A stretch of DNA of 64,000 bases, from positions 62,001 to 126,000 of the forward strand of contig JALFBN010000010.1 of the NCBI GenBank assembly GCA_022772085.1, in the 5' to 3' direction. Below, piece by piece: positions 1 to 8,947 of the stretch (positions are counted from its first letter, which is position 1; each line of letters starts with the position of its first letter). Origin of the DNA: Porphyromonas sp. (GTDB lineage: Bacteria; Bacteroidota; Bacteroidia; Bacteroidales; Porphyromonadaceae). The notes below the pieces were generated by a model. The model worked only from the letters and a program-made list of their open reading frames with translations, did no database searches and was not told where the DNA came from. The translations under genes were made by a program, and so were the position numbers.

Positions 1-2
1 GT

Positions 3-44
3 GACTGGCAGGATGCTCCCGAAACGTTTGAGGTTAATTTGTAG
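3..44 (+). CDS. possible 3' end of an upstream gene
   Basis: One frame is open from the window edge and encodes DWQDAPETFEVNL before a TAG stop at 42-44. The composition is protein-like, and the stop falls just before the dut promoter region, so this may be the C-terminus of an upstream + strand gene. Thirteen codons are too few to identify it, and chance is a real alternative. Confidence 0.25.
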   Translation, partial: DWQDAPETFEVNL

Positions 45-61
45 GAAAATAAGTACCTTCG
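27..61 (+). promoter_or_regulatory. probable Bacteroidetes-type promoter for dut operon
   Basis: TTTG at 27-30 and TACCTTCG at 54-61 resemble the -33 (TTTG) and -7 (TAnnTTTG) boxes used by the primary sigma factor of Bacteroidetes. The 23-base spacing is slightly long and the -7 box has one mismatch. It lies 66 bases before the dut ATG and would drive the dut-ribF run. Confidence 0.4.
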
Positions 62-127
62 CACAAGAGTATAAGCGAGAGAAGCGATGTTTGGCTTCTC
101 TATGTGCCCCATACTGAAAGTGTATCT

Positions 128-571
128 ATGGAGATAGCCATCATCAATAAATCGAATAACCCTTTGCCTCATTATGCAACTTCTCTTTCGGCAGGGATGG
201 ATATTTGCGCCTATCTTCCAGATCCAATTCGCTTAGCTCCCGGCGAGCGATGCTTAATCCCGACAGGGCTTTTCCTCGAATTACCTGAAGGGTATGAGGC
301 TCAAATCAGACCTCGTAGCGGTTGGGCTTTGAAGTCTGGCATTACCATCCTTAATTCCCCGGGGACAATAGATGCCGATTATCGGGGAGAAGTAGGCATT
401 ATCCTCATCAATATGGGGCAAGAAGCTGTTACTATTGCATCGGGTGATCGCATTGCACAGATGGTTATTGCTCGTTATGAATCTATTACATGGAGAGAGA
501 CCTCCTCGCTTTCGGATACCCAACGAGGTGCCGGCGGTTTTGGGCATACGGGAGTGAATCAACCCAAGTAA
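128..571 (+). CDS. dut: dUTP diphosphatase (dUTPase)
   Basis: This cytosolic trimeric enzyme hydrolyses dUTP to dUMP and pyrophosphate, keeping uracil out of DNA and supplying dTMP synthesis. All five dUTPase motifs are visible in order: [31 protein letters not shown] and the C-terminal [10 protein letters not shown], where the usual GST of the lid is GHT. The ATG at 128 gives 147 residues, the usual family length, beginning [14 protein letters not shown]. An in-frame GTG at 104 would add eight unlikely residues. It is the first gene of a five-gene co-directional run (TPR protein, DUF4292 lipoprotein, EnvC-like, ribF). Confidence 0.95.
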   Translation: MEIAIINKSNNPLPHYATSLSAGMDICAYLPDPIRLAPGERCLIPTGLFLELPEGYEAQIRPRSGWALKSGITILNSPGTIDADYRGEVGIILINMGQEAVTIASGDRIAQMVIARYESITWRETSSLSDTQRGAGGFGHTGVNQPK

Positions 572-579
572 CTAGTGCC

Positions 580-2346
580 ATGGATACCTTGTTTATGCGA
601 CGTTTGGGACTTCTGATTGCACTCTTCCTCCTTCCCTTTTTGTCAACTGCTCAGGAGGTTAGGTCTTCCCATACCCTGTCAGAACGACTTTTTGCCGAGG
701 GCACGATCGCTCTTCTTACCGAGAAGCCCTTGTTAGCTTACTACCAATTGATGGCTTCGTATCGCCTATCTCCATCGGGGGCCACAGCGTTTGCATTAGG
801 AAATCTCCTACGTTCCGTTTCTTCGGAGCAGGCTGCTGAGTGGTATCAAAAAGCTTTTGAGGCAGACCCTTCTCAGGATGAGTATGCGTTTCAATATGGA
901 TATGCCTTGGCTAATCAAGGGAATACTGATAAATTGGTGCACATGATTGATGAGCATATGAAGCTCTCTCCGAGTGATACGCGCAATCAACTTTTGGTTT
1001 TAGGTGTGCTCTTGGAGCAGCAGAAGTACGACCTCGTTTCCAAACGGTTGCCTTCTCTGTTGGAAAATGCCAAGGGAACTCCTTTTTATCCCAACGCCCT
1101 ACAAATGGCTCAGCAGGTGGCTTTTGATACTAACGATGTTGCCACTATGAGTCGTTATGTAGATGCAGCTCTAGAATATCATGGACAGTCTCTTAATGAT
1201 CTTGCCTCATTGCTACTCCAACTTAAGGATAATCTGAGTGCCGAAGTGGCCTATCAAGCCCTCCAAAAGGTGGAGCCGGCACAGCGCCGATCGAGTATTA
1301 TCAGTTATGTTGAAGGCTCCATCTTGTTGGCTCTTGAGCGTTACGATGAGATATTCCCGATATTGACACGTTTGGAAAAGTCGAGAGACTTAGAACCTGC
1401 GATTATCCAAGAAATGTTCCAAGACTTCCTCTCTAAGTTTTCGGATCGCCAGCTGGATCTCTCTCCTTTTCTTCCCATTTATCAGAATTTTGTTAAGCGA
1501 AATCCCCTTCAGTTTACCGCACAATTAAACCTTCAGAGTATCTATTATATGTTGGGGTTTCGCAAAGAGCGTCGGGCTCAGTTATTGCGTATGACAGAGC
1601 TTTTCCCTACCGGTCATCCCGAGTTGTGGCATGAGTTGTTGCAGGATAATTTGGTAGAAGGAGAGCATCAGGAGCTGTATGAGTTATTCCCCCGTGCTAT
1701 TAAGCAGTATCCCCAAGCAGGCAGTCTCTATTTGATTAAGAGTTTAGCTGAGGAGACTTCCGGCAATCTTGAGGCAGCCGAAAAGACTGTTTGGGAGGGT
1801 ATTGCCCAAGCGGATGCTGCCAATACTAATGAGCTAAGTGACTTATATGGGCAGGCTGGGGATCTCGCAAATGCTCTGAAGAAAATCGAAAAGGCGATAC
1901 TTGCATATGAACAAGCCATAACCCTTAACGATCGGAATGCTACGGCACTCAACAACTATGCCTACTTCCTTATAACGGAGATGAATCCTCCTCTTGTGGA
2001 TAAGGCCGTGGGATTAGCCTCTCGAGCTGTTGCGATAAAACCGAACGACTTCCGTCTCTTTGATACCTATGGACTTGCCCTTGCCGCTCAAAAAAACTAT
2101 GTGCAGGCGGAGATCTATATGCGTCAAGCCATAGAACTCGCCGAGTCGAGTTTGAAGGAGGATCCTACGAGCGTAACAGGAGAGTCCCTCGCCAATTATT
2201 ATCTACATTACGCAGGAGTTCAAGAGGATTTGGGTAATTTGCAAGTAAGTATCACTTATCTTACGAAGATGAAGCAGTGGATCAAAGAGCCTTGGGTGGA
2301 TGATTTGATCACTCGCCTAACCCTGCGCCTAAAACAACAGAAATAA
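580..2346 (+). CDS. secreted tetratricopeptide-repeat protein
   Basis: A protein of about 589 residues with a signal peptide (MRRLGLLIALFLLPFLSTAQ, starting at the second Met, 595) followed by TPR-like helical repeats along its whole length. Clear TPR units include AAEWYQKAFEADPSQDEYAF near the N-terminus and, near the C-terminus, a unit with KAILAYEQAITLNDRNATAL and one with QAEIYMRQAIELAES. It is probably a periplasmic or outer-membrane-associated scaffold, but no enzyme domain is seen and the partner is unknown. The start lies 8 bases after the dut stop. ATG 580 and ATG 595 are both possible; 595 gives the more compact signal peptide. The DUF4292 lipoprotein follows after 7 bases, so co-transcription is likely. 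Confidence 0.85.
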   Translation: MDTLFMRRLGLLIALFLLPFLSTAQEVRSSHTLSERLFAEGTIALLTEKPLLAYYQLMASYRLSPSGATAFALGNLLRSVSSEQAAEWYQKAFEADPSQDEYAFQYGYALANQGNTDKLVHMIDEHMKLSPSDTRNQLLVLGVLLEQQKYDLVSKRLPSLLENAKGTPFYPNALQMAQQVAFDTNDVATMSRYVDAALEYHGQSLNDLASLLLQLKDNLSAEVAYQALQKVEPAQRRSSIISYVEGSILLALERYDEIFPILTRLEKSRDLEPAIIQEMFQDFLSKFSDRQLDLSPFLPIYQNFVKRNPLQFTAQLNLQSIYYMLGFRKERRAQLLRMTELFPTGHPELWHELLQDNLVEGEHQELYELFPRAIKQYPQAGSLYLIKSLAEETSGNLEAAEKTVWEGIAQADAANTNELSDLYGQAGDLANALKKIEKAILAYEQAITLNDRNATALNNYAYFLITEMNPPLVDKAVGLASRAVAIKPNDFRLFDTYGLALAAQKNYVQAEIYMRQAIELAESSLKEDPTSVTGESLANYYLHYAGVQEDLGNLQVSITYLTKMKQWIKEPWVDDLITRLTLRLKQQK

Positions 2347-2353
2347 TCTTGAT

Positions 2354-3142
2354 ATGAAGCAGATGCGTTCGTTTTTTTCCCTTTTTCTCGGAATATTGAT
2401 TTTTTCTGCTTGCTCCGTACGTAAGCAACGAACAGCTGATGAGGGGGCACACGTGATAATGCCAAAAAGTGAGACGTTCGCCATGCCCATTGTGGCATCT
2501 TGGAAAATTAGCGCTGACCTTACAGCCCTCTATCAAGGATCCTCTATGTCGCTTAGTGCGGATGTGTCGTTAGTCGTTGGACAAGGGATTTACGCATCAT
2601 TACGACCCTTTGTCTTGTACGAGCTGGCCCGGGTTTACCTGCTACCGAATGAAGTAGTGGTTATTGATAAGCATAATGGTGCGTATGTACGGGTGACTTA
2701 TGAGCAACTGAATGCTTCTCTGCGTCATAAACTTCCGATTAGGCTATCCTATGCGATGTTAGAGGGGCTTTTGCTCGGCTATGTACCTCAAGATCTTCAG
2801 ATGGAGAAGGGATCAAGTACACAGCAGTACGTAGCTACATTACCTCAGAGTGCTATCCAATTGAATTACATGATGGGGAACAATCTTCGTCCTACACAGC
2901 TAGAAAGTGCTCCTGCACACGAGGGGTATGTACTACGAGCTTCGTATGGACAATACACTACTCCGGAGGAGGGAGCATTCCCCCGAAGTAGTTCATATCA
3001 ACTGTTTAGTGGAGGTAAAAAAGAGTTTTCAATAGAGGTTCAAGGTCGATCGTATGCACGAAGTGAGCGAGTTCGCCAGCAACTGGAGGTTGTTATCCCA
3101 TCAAGGTATAAAGCTATTTCGTTGGAGAATTTATTTCAGTAG
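2354..3142 (+). CDS. DUF4292 family lipoprotein
   Basis: A 262-residue lipoprotein: the N-terminus has a hydrophobic stretch ending in the lipobox IFSACS, so Cys20 should be lipidated and the protein anchored to a membrane facing the periplasm. The body has the alternating beta-strand pattern of the DUF4292 family, a LolA/LppX-like fold typical of Bacteroidetes (for example ADLTALYQGSSMSLSADVSL and SIEVQGRSYARSERVRQQLE). The biochemical role is not known. Its place between a TPR protein and an EnvC-like activator is the arrangement I associate with Bacteroidales and suggests an envelope-assembly function, which is inference. Confidence 0.8.
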   Translation: MKQMRSFFSLFLGILIFSACSVRKQRTADEGAHVIMPKSETFAMPIVASWKISADLTALYQGSSMSLSADVSLVVGQGIYASLRPFVLYELARVYLLPNEVVVIDKHNGAYVRVTYEQLNASLRHKLPIRLSYAMLEGLLLGYVPQDLQMEKGSSTQQYVATLPQSAIQLNYMMGNNLRPTQLESAPAHEGYVLRASYGQYTTPEEGAFPRSSSYQLFSGGKKEFSIEVQGRSYARSERVRQQLEVVIPSRYKAISLENLFQ

Positions 3143-3149
3143 AGAGTTT

Positions 3150-4454
3150 ATGCAGTATCGTTATATCGTTATTCTTCTTATGTTGTCCATGTTCCCTTAC
3201 TTGGGTATGGCACAACAAAAATCAAAAAAAGTACAGCGACTAGAACAGCAACGCAAGGAGGTCATCAAGGCCATTGAGAAGACCGAGGCGGAGCTTAATC
3301 GTGTCAAACAAGACAAAAATAAGAAGCAACAAGAGGCCTCTCTACTCAAGAAGAAAGTAGCTCAACGGCAAGAATTGGTTTTGGCATTGGATGCTGAGAT
3401 CAAGGGTTTGGACGGAGATATTGATTCGTTGGCACGGCAAGAAACCTCTTTGAAGTCCGAGGAAAATCTGAGGAAGGCTGCCTATGAGCGGTCCGTTTTA
3501 GCCCTGCAACGACGTAAAAATAGCACAGATCGAATGCTTTTTGTGCTCTCTGCCAAGGCTTTCGATGAGGCTATTCGTCGTATGAAGTTCGTGTCGCAGT
3601 ATGCCAATGCACATAAGCGGGCAGCAACAGCCCTGCGCGAGACTCGCATCGCCCTAGAGCACACTCGCCAATCTATTGAGGTTAATAGGCAGAGTAAGTC
3701 ACAGCTACTTGTTGAGCGTGAACGGGAGAAGGCTCAGCTTGAGAAAGAGCGTAAACAGCGAGCCGGGGAGGTGGTACAACTCCAAGGCCAGGAGAAAAAC
3801 TTGCAACAACAACGTGCAAAGCAACAGCAACAGGTCGCTGCTCTTAATCGTAAGATCGAGCAACAAATTGCAGCCGAAATCGCTGAGGCTGAGCGTAAAG
3901 CTCGTGAAGAAGAGGAGCGTCGTAAGCGTGCTGCTACGGGCAATAAAGAGGGAGGAACATCAACTGAAGTACCGGCTAAGGAGGAGCGTAAGGCGGCTAC
4001 GAAGGGGGGGTATCCGATGACTGCCGAAGAGCGACGCCTAGGTGGTAGCTTTGCTCAGAATAAAGGGAATCTACCTGCTCCCGTCAATAATAACTATCGT
4101 ATCGTGGGGACTTTTGGGGTACAGCAACACAACGAACTTAGTCGCATCCAAACCAATAATAACGGAATTGACTTAGAAGTGCCACAAGGTACTAGTGCCC
4201 GTGCCGTCTTTGAGGGTAAGGTGACCAGTGTCTTCGTGATAGAGGGTAATAAAGCTGCCATAATTATTCGTCATGGTAACTATCTGACCGTTTACTCCAA
4301 CATTACGGGAGTGACCGTTCGTAAGGGGCAGCAAGTTAAGGCACACCAAGTTTTGGGAAAAGTAGCCATTGATAGTTTTAGCAATAAGGCAATCTTGAAC
4401 TTCCAAGTATGGCATGAACGCACCAAACAGAATCCCCAAGCATGGATACGATAG
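3150..4454 (+). CDS. EnvC-like murein hydrolase activator (degenerate M23/LytM)
   Basis: A secreted coiled-coil protein with a C-terminal LytM (peptidase M23) domain, the layout of E. coli EnvC, which activates cell-wall amidases at the division septum. A signal peptide (MQYRYIVILLMLSMFPYLGMAQQ) is followed by a long charged coiled coil (about residues 25-270, many Lys/Glu/Gln) and the LytM domain (about 330-434). The zinc ligands of active M23 enzymes are missing: the HxGIDxxxPxG histidine is Asn (NNNGIDLEVPQG) and the final HxH is NFQ. It is therefore probably a regulator rather than a peptidase. The ATG at 3150 is chosen for the signal peptide; it lies 7 bases after the DUF4292 stop and the 3' end overlaps ribF by 13 bases. 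Confidence 0.87.
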   Translation: MQYRYIVILLMLSMFPYLGMAQQKSKKVQRLEQQRKEVIKAIEKTEAELNRVKQDKNKKQQEASLLKKKVAQRQELVLALDAEIKGLDGDIDSLARQETSLKSEENLRKAAYERSVLALQRRKNSTDRMLFVLSAKAFDEAIRRMKFVSQYANAHKRAATALRETRIALEHTRQSIEVNRQSKSQLLVEREREKAQLEKERKQRAGEVVQLQGQEKNLQQQRAKQQQQVAALNRKIEQQIAAEIAEAERKAREEEERRKRAATGNKEGGTSTEVPAKEERKAATKGGYPMTAEERRLGGSFAQNKGNLPAPVNNNYRIVGTFGVQQHNELSRIQTNNNGIDLEVPQGTSARAVFEGKVTSVFVIEGNKAAIIIRHGNYLTVYSNITGVTVRKGQQVKAHQVLGKVAIDSFSNKAILNFQVWHERTKQNPQAWIR

Positions 4455-5419
4455 TCTTTAGTCATACAGACCAAGGGGAGTTCTTTTGTACTTCTCCTCA
4501 ACGGCTTCCTTCGCAAATGGTGGCCACTATTGGAGTCTTTGATGGGGTACATGGAGGGCATCGCTACCTGATTGATCAACTAAAGGTGGAGGCTCGGAGA
4601 TTGGCATTGCCTGCGGCGGTTATCACATTTGATGTACCCCCGGTTTCAGTGGTTCGTCCCAATCATCCTTTTGAGAAGTTGAATAGCAATGCCGAGAGAG
4701 CCTATTTGCTTGCAAATGCAGGGGTTGATCTATTGATCCTTTTACCGTTTGATTTGCATTTAGCCTCCCTTACGGCTGAGGAATTTTTCGATCAGATTAT
4801 AACTAAAAGCCTACACGTTCATACACTTTTAATGGGGTATGATCATCATTTTGGAAGACCTCCTAAAAATGGAGCTTCCCGACCTGATTATACAGAGATC
4901 GGCAAGATGCATCGTGTACACGTGCTTCCACAAGCACCTCTGTTTGACGAAGAGGAAGGGTTGCCATATAGCTCCAGCCGTATTCGTAAATTGTTGCGTG
5001 CGGACAAGTTGCCTCTAGCCAATCGTCTTTTGGGGTATAACTATACTTTTATTGGGGAGGTTGTTGATGGTTTGAGAATCGGACGAACGTTGGGCTTTCC
5101 GACGGCAAATATCCGCCTTGACGATCCCCATAAATTGATTCCTCCCCTTGGCGTTTATGCCGTTTGGATCTATCTCGATACCCAGCGCTATGGAGGGATG
5201 CTTTATATAGGCAATCGTCCTACTATTGCTGAGGGGCTTGAGCGGACTATTGAAGTAAATCTCTTTGATTTTAAGGGAGATCTTTATAACAAATCCATTC
5301 GGGTAGAATTGGTGGCCCACACTCGTGGAGAGGCTCGATTTGAGTCATACGAAGCACTAGCCCGGGCATTACAGCAAGATGCCGAGGTGACTCGAAAGAT
5401 TTTAGCTACAGCCTTGTAA
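4442..5419 (+). CDS. ribF: bifunctional riboflavin kinase / FAD synthetase
   Basis: It converts riboflavin to FMN (C-terminal kinase domain) and FMN to FAD (N-terminal adenylyltransferase domain) in the cytosol. The N-terminal domain shows VATIGVFDGVHGGHRYLIDQ with the nucleotidyltransferase HxGH-like signature, plus YSSSRIRKLL. The C-terminal domain has GRTLGFPTANI, which carries the PTAN motif of flavokinases. At 325 residues it has the normal length. The start overlaps the EnvC-like gene by 13 bases, implying translational coupling. It is the last gene of the run. Confidence 0.95.
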   Translation: MDTIVFSHTDQGEFFCTSPQRLPSQMVATIGVFDGVHGGHRYLIDQLKVEARRLALPAAVITFDVPPVSVVRPNHPFEKLNSNAERAYLLANAGVDLLILLPFDLHLASLTAEEFFDQIITKSLHVHTLLMGYDHHFGRPPKNGASRPDYTEIGKMHRVHVLPQAPLFDEEEGLPYSSSRIRKLLRADKLPLANRLLGYNYTFIGEVVDGLRIGRTLGFPTANIRLDDPHKLIPPLGVYAVWIYLDTQRYGGMLYIGNRPTIAEGLERTIEVNLFDFKGDLYNKSIRVELVAHTRGEARFESYEALARALQQDAEVTRKILATAL

Positions 5420-5421
5420 TT

Positions 5422-5450
5422 TTTAGTTACACTTAAAAGTCGTACTTTTG
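5422..5450 (+). promoter_or_regulatory. promoter upstream of pheT
   Basis: TACTTTTG at 5443-5450 is a full match to the Bacteroidetes -7 consensus TAnnTTTG, with a weak TTAG-type -33 box about 18-20 bases before it. It leaves a leader of about 120 bases before the pheT ATG at 5577. The leader contains a short GC-rich hairpin-like stretch around GCCTCCGGATGAGGG, but no riboswitch or T-box was recognised. Confidence 0.6.
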
Positions 5451-5576
5451 CGGTCGAATCCTCCTTCTTCGAGTGCTATTTCGTTGGCCTCCGGATGAGG
5501 GTTCTTTGTGTACTGATGAGTTTTAATTTGCCATTAAGCCCCAGCAAGAGGCTATGTGGTATTAAGATACGGATAT

Positions 5577-8072
5577 ATGAATATCTCCTATAAGTGGCTC
5601 TGTGATTATCTGCCAGAGATAGCAGATTGGAATGCTCAAAAAGTAGCTGATGCTCTCACCTCTATTGGCTTAGAGACGGGGAGTGTGGAAAAAGTTGATA
5701 GCATTAGAGGTGGGCTTGAAGGTCTTGTCGTAGGACGTGTTGAGACCTGCGTTTTGCATCCCAATTCGGATCATTTGCATTGTACGACCGTGAATGTGGG
5801 TGCTGAAGAACCTCTTAAAATTGTCTGTGGAGCTCCCAATGTTGCAGAAGGACAGCATGTGATCGTTGCCACCATCGGTACGACGCTATATAATGGTGAT
5901 GAAAGTTTTGTGATCAAAAAGTCCAAGTTACGTGGAGAGGAGAGTTTCGGTATGATCTGTTCGGAGGTGGAGATCGGAGTCGGTACTGATGCCAGTGGTA
6001 TCATGGTGCTCCCTGATACGGCCGTCGTGGGTATGTCTGCCGCGCAGTACTTCGGACTAGAAAGCGACTATTGCCTGGAGGTTGATATTACTCCAAATCG
6101 CATTGATGCTACTTCTCACTTCGGGGTAGCTCGAGATCTAGCTGCCTATTTGACTCAACATGGTAGGCCTGCAGTTGCAAAACTGGTGCCCACGGAGCGA
6201 ATCGTTACAGGGCAAGAAAATAAAAACTCCATCGCTGTATCTATTGAAGTTGCTCCTGAGGAGTGTCCTCGATATCAAGGTGTGACCCTAGAGGGTTTGA
6301 TCAATGGAGAGAGTCCGAAGTGGCTGCGTGATCGTTTGGAGACCATTGGCGTCCGTTCCATCAATTTGCTCGTTGATATTTCAAACTTCGTATTGCATGA
6401 AGTGGGGCAACCCTTACACTTTTTTGATGCAGATAAGATCGCTGGGCAGCAGATTCGTGTTGAAAAATTGCCTGAAGGTACTCTCTTTACGACACTCGAC
6501 GGTGTGGAACGCAAACTCAATGGTCGAGAGTTGATGATCTGCGATGCTTCTCACAATCCTTTGTGTATGGCAGGGATCTTCGGTGGAGCCGGAAGTGGTG
6601 TGACCGAAGCGACAACTCGCATATTCATCGAGAGTGCGAACTTCAATAGTACCAGCGTGCGTAAGGCTGCTCGTAGCCATGCTCTCAATACGGATAGCTC
6701 TTTTAGATTTGAACGTGGACTTGATCCCGAGGCAACCTCTTACGCTTTGCGTCGTGCCGTCGCCCTATTGCAGGAACTTGCAGGAGGGCACGTTGTGGGT
6801 GAGGTAATTGATTGCCTCCAGATGCCTTTGGAGCATCCTATGTGTACTTTGCGTCGTGCAAAATTGTTCCAAACCATAGGAGCCACAATCTCTGATGAGG
6901 AGGTGGTGCGCATCCTCCGGTCTCTAGACATTTGCGTGAGTGAGGAGTGGCCCGATGGTTGGTTGCTTTCGCTGCCTGTATACCGTACCGATGTGCGTCG
7001 CGAAATTGACGTGATTGAAGAGGTTTTGCGTATCTATGGCTACAATGAGATTCCTCTCAAGGGATACATTCAAGCGAATCTAGCCACCCGAAGCAATGTA
7101 GACAAAGATTATAAAACCGAACTTCTCGTAAGTGAACAGCTCGTAGGAAGTGGCTACCAAGAGATTCTATCTAATTCCCTTACTGCTGAGAAGTATTATG
7201 CCGATCTAGGGACGTACCCTGTCGATCAGTTGGTGCATTTGCTTAATCCGTTGAGTCAGGAGTTAGGCGTCTTAAGGGAAACTTTGTTATTTGGAGGACT
7301 TGAAGCTGTTGCAAGAAATTTCAATAATCGTCAGCAGAGTTGTGCTTTCTTTGAATGGGGTAATTGCTACCGTCATAGGGGCGTGGAGCACGATAGAGAG
7401 TCTTTTTCTGCACCATTAGCCCCCTATTCGGAGCGAGCCATGCTTGGTTTGTGGCTGTCGGGTACTCGTGGTGGAGGTAACTGGCTTATGCCTAAAGAGC
7501 ACCCTCTTGATGTTTATCAGCTTAAAGCCGATGTGGAAAATATCTTGACTCGTTTGAATATTCCTCTATCTGGGTTGAATTTGGAATTGGGAAGCAATGA
7601 TATATTCTCCGATTATATCGCTTATCAGACACCGAAGAAGAATGGGAAAACACTGGTTTGGATGGGAGTACTTCGCACAGAGATCGTTCGCCGATTTGAT
7701 ATAGAAGTCCCTGTCTATTACGCTGAATTCGATAGATCCTTGCTGATGGATGCCGGACGTGAACATCCGCTCCTTGCTCAGGAGATTATAAAATATCCTG
7801 TTGTTAAGCGGGACTTTGCCCTACTGCTCAATAATGAGATTACTTTTGCTCAGGTAGAAGTTGTGGCTCGTCGGGCAGAGCAGAAGCTGTTACGTCGGGT
7901 CGAGCTCTTCGATGTGTATGCAGGCAAAAACTTACCAGCCGGCAAAAAAAGTTACGCTGTCAGCTTCTATTTGCAAGATGCCGATGCAACACTTACGGAT
8001 AAACAGATTGATAAATCCATGCAACGCATTCGTATGCTTTTAGAAAAAGAGCTGGGAGCCGAGCTGCGTTGA
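5577..8072 (+). CDS. pheT: phenylalanine--tRNA ligase beta subunit
   Basis: The beta subunit of the alpha2-beta2 phenylalanyl-tRNA synthetase; it binds tRNA and edits mischarged Tyr-tRNA. It has 831 residues, near the usual 800-830. Domains in order: an N-terminal tRNA-binding OB-fold (about 40-150, GRVETCVLHPNSDHLHCTTV), B3/4 editing domain (about 210-400), B5 domain (about 405-480), a catalytic-like core, and a C-terminal FDX-ACB anticodon-binding domain (about 735-830, FDVYAGKNLPAGKKSYAVS). The ATG at 5577 gives the canonical start MNISYKWLCDYLPE. The alpha subunit gene pheS is not in the window, which is common in Bacteroidetes. Confidence 0.96.
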   Translation: MNISYKWLCDYLPEIADWNAQKVADALTSIGLETGSVEKVDSIRGGLEGLVVGRVETCVLHPNSDHLHCTTVNVGAEEPLKIVCGAPNVAEGQHVIVATIGTTLYNGDESFVIKKSKLRGEESFGMICSEVEIGVGTDASGIMVLPDTAVVGMSAAQYFGLESDYCLEVDITPNRIDATSHFGVARDLAAYLTQHGRPAVAKLVPTERIVTGQENKNSIAVSIEVAPEECPRYQGVTLEGLINGESPKWLRDRLETIGVRSINLLVDISNFVLHEVGQPLHFFDADKIAGQQIRVEKLPEGTLFTTLDGVERKLNGRELMICDASHNPLCMAGIFGGAGSGVTEATTRIFIESANFNSTSVRKAARSHALNTDSSFRFERGLDPEATSYALRRAVALLQELAGGHVVGEVIDCLQMPLEHPMCTLRRAKLFQTIGATISDEEVVRILRSLDICVSEEWPDGWLLSLPVYRTDVRREIDVIEEVLRIYGYNEIPLKGYIQANLATRSNVDKDYKTELLVSEQLVGSGYQEILSNSLTAEKYYADLGTYPVDQLVHLLNPLSQELGVLRETLLFGGLEAVARNFNNRQQSCAFFEWGNCYRHRGVEHDRESFSAPLAPYSERAMLGLWLSGTRGGGNWLMPKEHPLDVYQLKADVENILTRLNIPLSGLNLELGSNDIFSDYIAYQTPKKNGKTLVWMGVLRTEIVRRFDIEVPVYYAEFDRSLLMDAGREHPLLAQEIIKYPVVKRDFALLLNNEITFAQVEVVARRAEQKLLRRVELFDVYAGKNLPAGKKSYAVSFYLQDADATLTDKQIDKSMQRIRMLLEKELGAELR

Positions 8073-8120
8073 GCTGTATTTCTTGGACAATAAATATTAC
8101 TAATCGCACAAATCATAGAT

Positions 8121-8843
8121 ATGGGAAGAGCATTTGAATATCGCAAAGCACGAAAGATGAAGCGTTGGGGCAATATGGCTCGCGTCTTTACAAAACTGGG
8201 GAAGGAGATCACCATGGCCGTAAAAAGCGGTGGACCGGATCCTGATACCAACCCTCGCCTCCGCGTTTTGATGCAGACGGCGAAAAAGGAAAATATGCCC
8301 AAGGAAAATGTAGAACGGGCTATAAAGAAAGCTACCGACAAGGACTTTACAGACTACAAAGAGATGAACTACGAAGGGTATGGGCCTGGTGGTATTGCTA
8401 TCTTCGTAGAGACGGCTACCGATAATACCACACGTACGGTTGCCAATGTGCGTAGTTATTTCAATAAGCATGGTGGTAGCCTTGGTACTACTGGTAGTTT
8501 GGAATTCCTTTTCGACCACAAATGTGTGTTTCATCTTGTGGCAAAAGAGGGTATTGATTTGGAAGAATTTGCTCTCGAACTTATTGATTATGGAGTAGAA
8601 GATGAGATCGAAGAGGAGGATGGCGAGTTGGTCGTTTATGGTGAATTTGCTCAAAATTCAGCCCTCCAAAGCTATTTAGAGGAGGCTGGTTTCGAGATCT
8701 CTTCTGTTGAATTTGTGCGCATCCCCAACGATTACAGAGATGTAACGCCCGAAGATGCAGAAAAGATCAATAAGTTAATAGAGAAGCTTGAAGAGGACGA
8801 GGATGTGCAAAACGTCTTTACCAATATGCGTGAATCCGAGTAA
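8121..8843 (+). CDS. YebC/PmpR family protein
   Basis: A 240-residue member of the YebC/TACO1 family, which was first treated as transcriptional regulators; members are now also linked to relief of ribosome stalling. The family start MGRAFEYRKARKMKRW is followed by the helical N-terminal region with MAVKSGGPDPDTNPRLR and the two alpha/beta domains (YEGYGPGGIAIFVETATDN). Length is normal. It starts 48 bases after pheT with no terminator seen between them, so read-through from pheT is possible. Confidence 0.92.
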   Translation: MGRAFEYRKARKMKRWGNMARVFTKLGKEITMAVKSGGPDPDTNPRLRVLMQTAKKENMPKENVERAIKKATDKDFTDYKEMNYEGYGPGGIAIFVETATDNTTRTVANVRSYFNKHGGSLGTTGSLEFLFDHKCVFHLVAKEGIDLEEFALELIDYGVEDEIEEEDGELVVYGEFAQNSALQSYLEEAGFEISSVEFVRIPNDYRDVTPEDAEKINKLIEKLEEDEDVQNVFTNMRESE

Positions 8844-8862
8844 TCATCCCACCTTTAGCTAG

Positions 8863-8935
8863 ATGCTCTAAGGGGAGCATTTCAAGTCTCCAATGGGGGA
8901 TTATTCCTGATGGACTTGGATTGCTCTCTTTTTTT
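8863..8935 (+). terminator. possible terminator after yebC-like gene
   Basis: Two small inverted repeats lie here: ATGCTC (8863-8868) with GAGCAT (8875-8880), then CAAGTC (8883-8888) with GACTTG (8913-8918), followed shortly by a T-run at about 8929-8935. The second is the better terminator candidate. Both stems are only 6 bp, so this is a weak call. Confidence 0.4.
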
Positions 8936-8947
8936 GACTCAAAGACT

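Noticed and set aside
5451-5576. T-box or riboswitch in the pheT leader
   Set aside because: Only a short hairpin is visible; no specifier, T-box sequence or known aptamer core was recognised.
8100-8654. 184-codon open frame antisense to the YebC-like gene
   Set aside because: Fully overlaps a well-recognised gene and has no family character.
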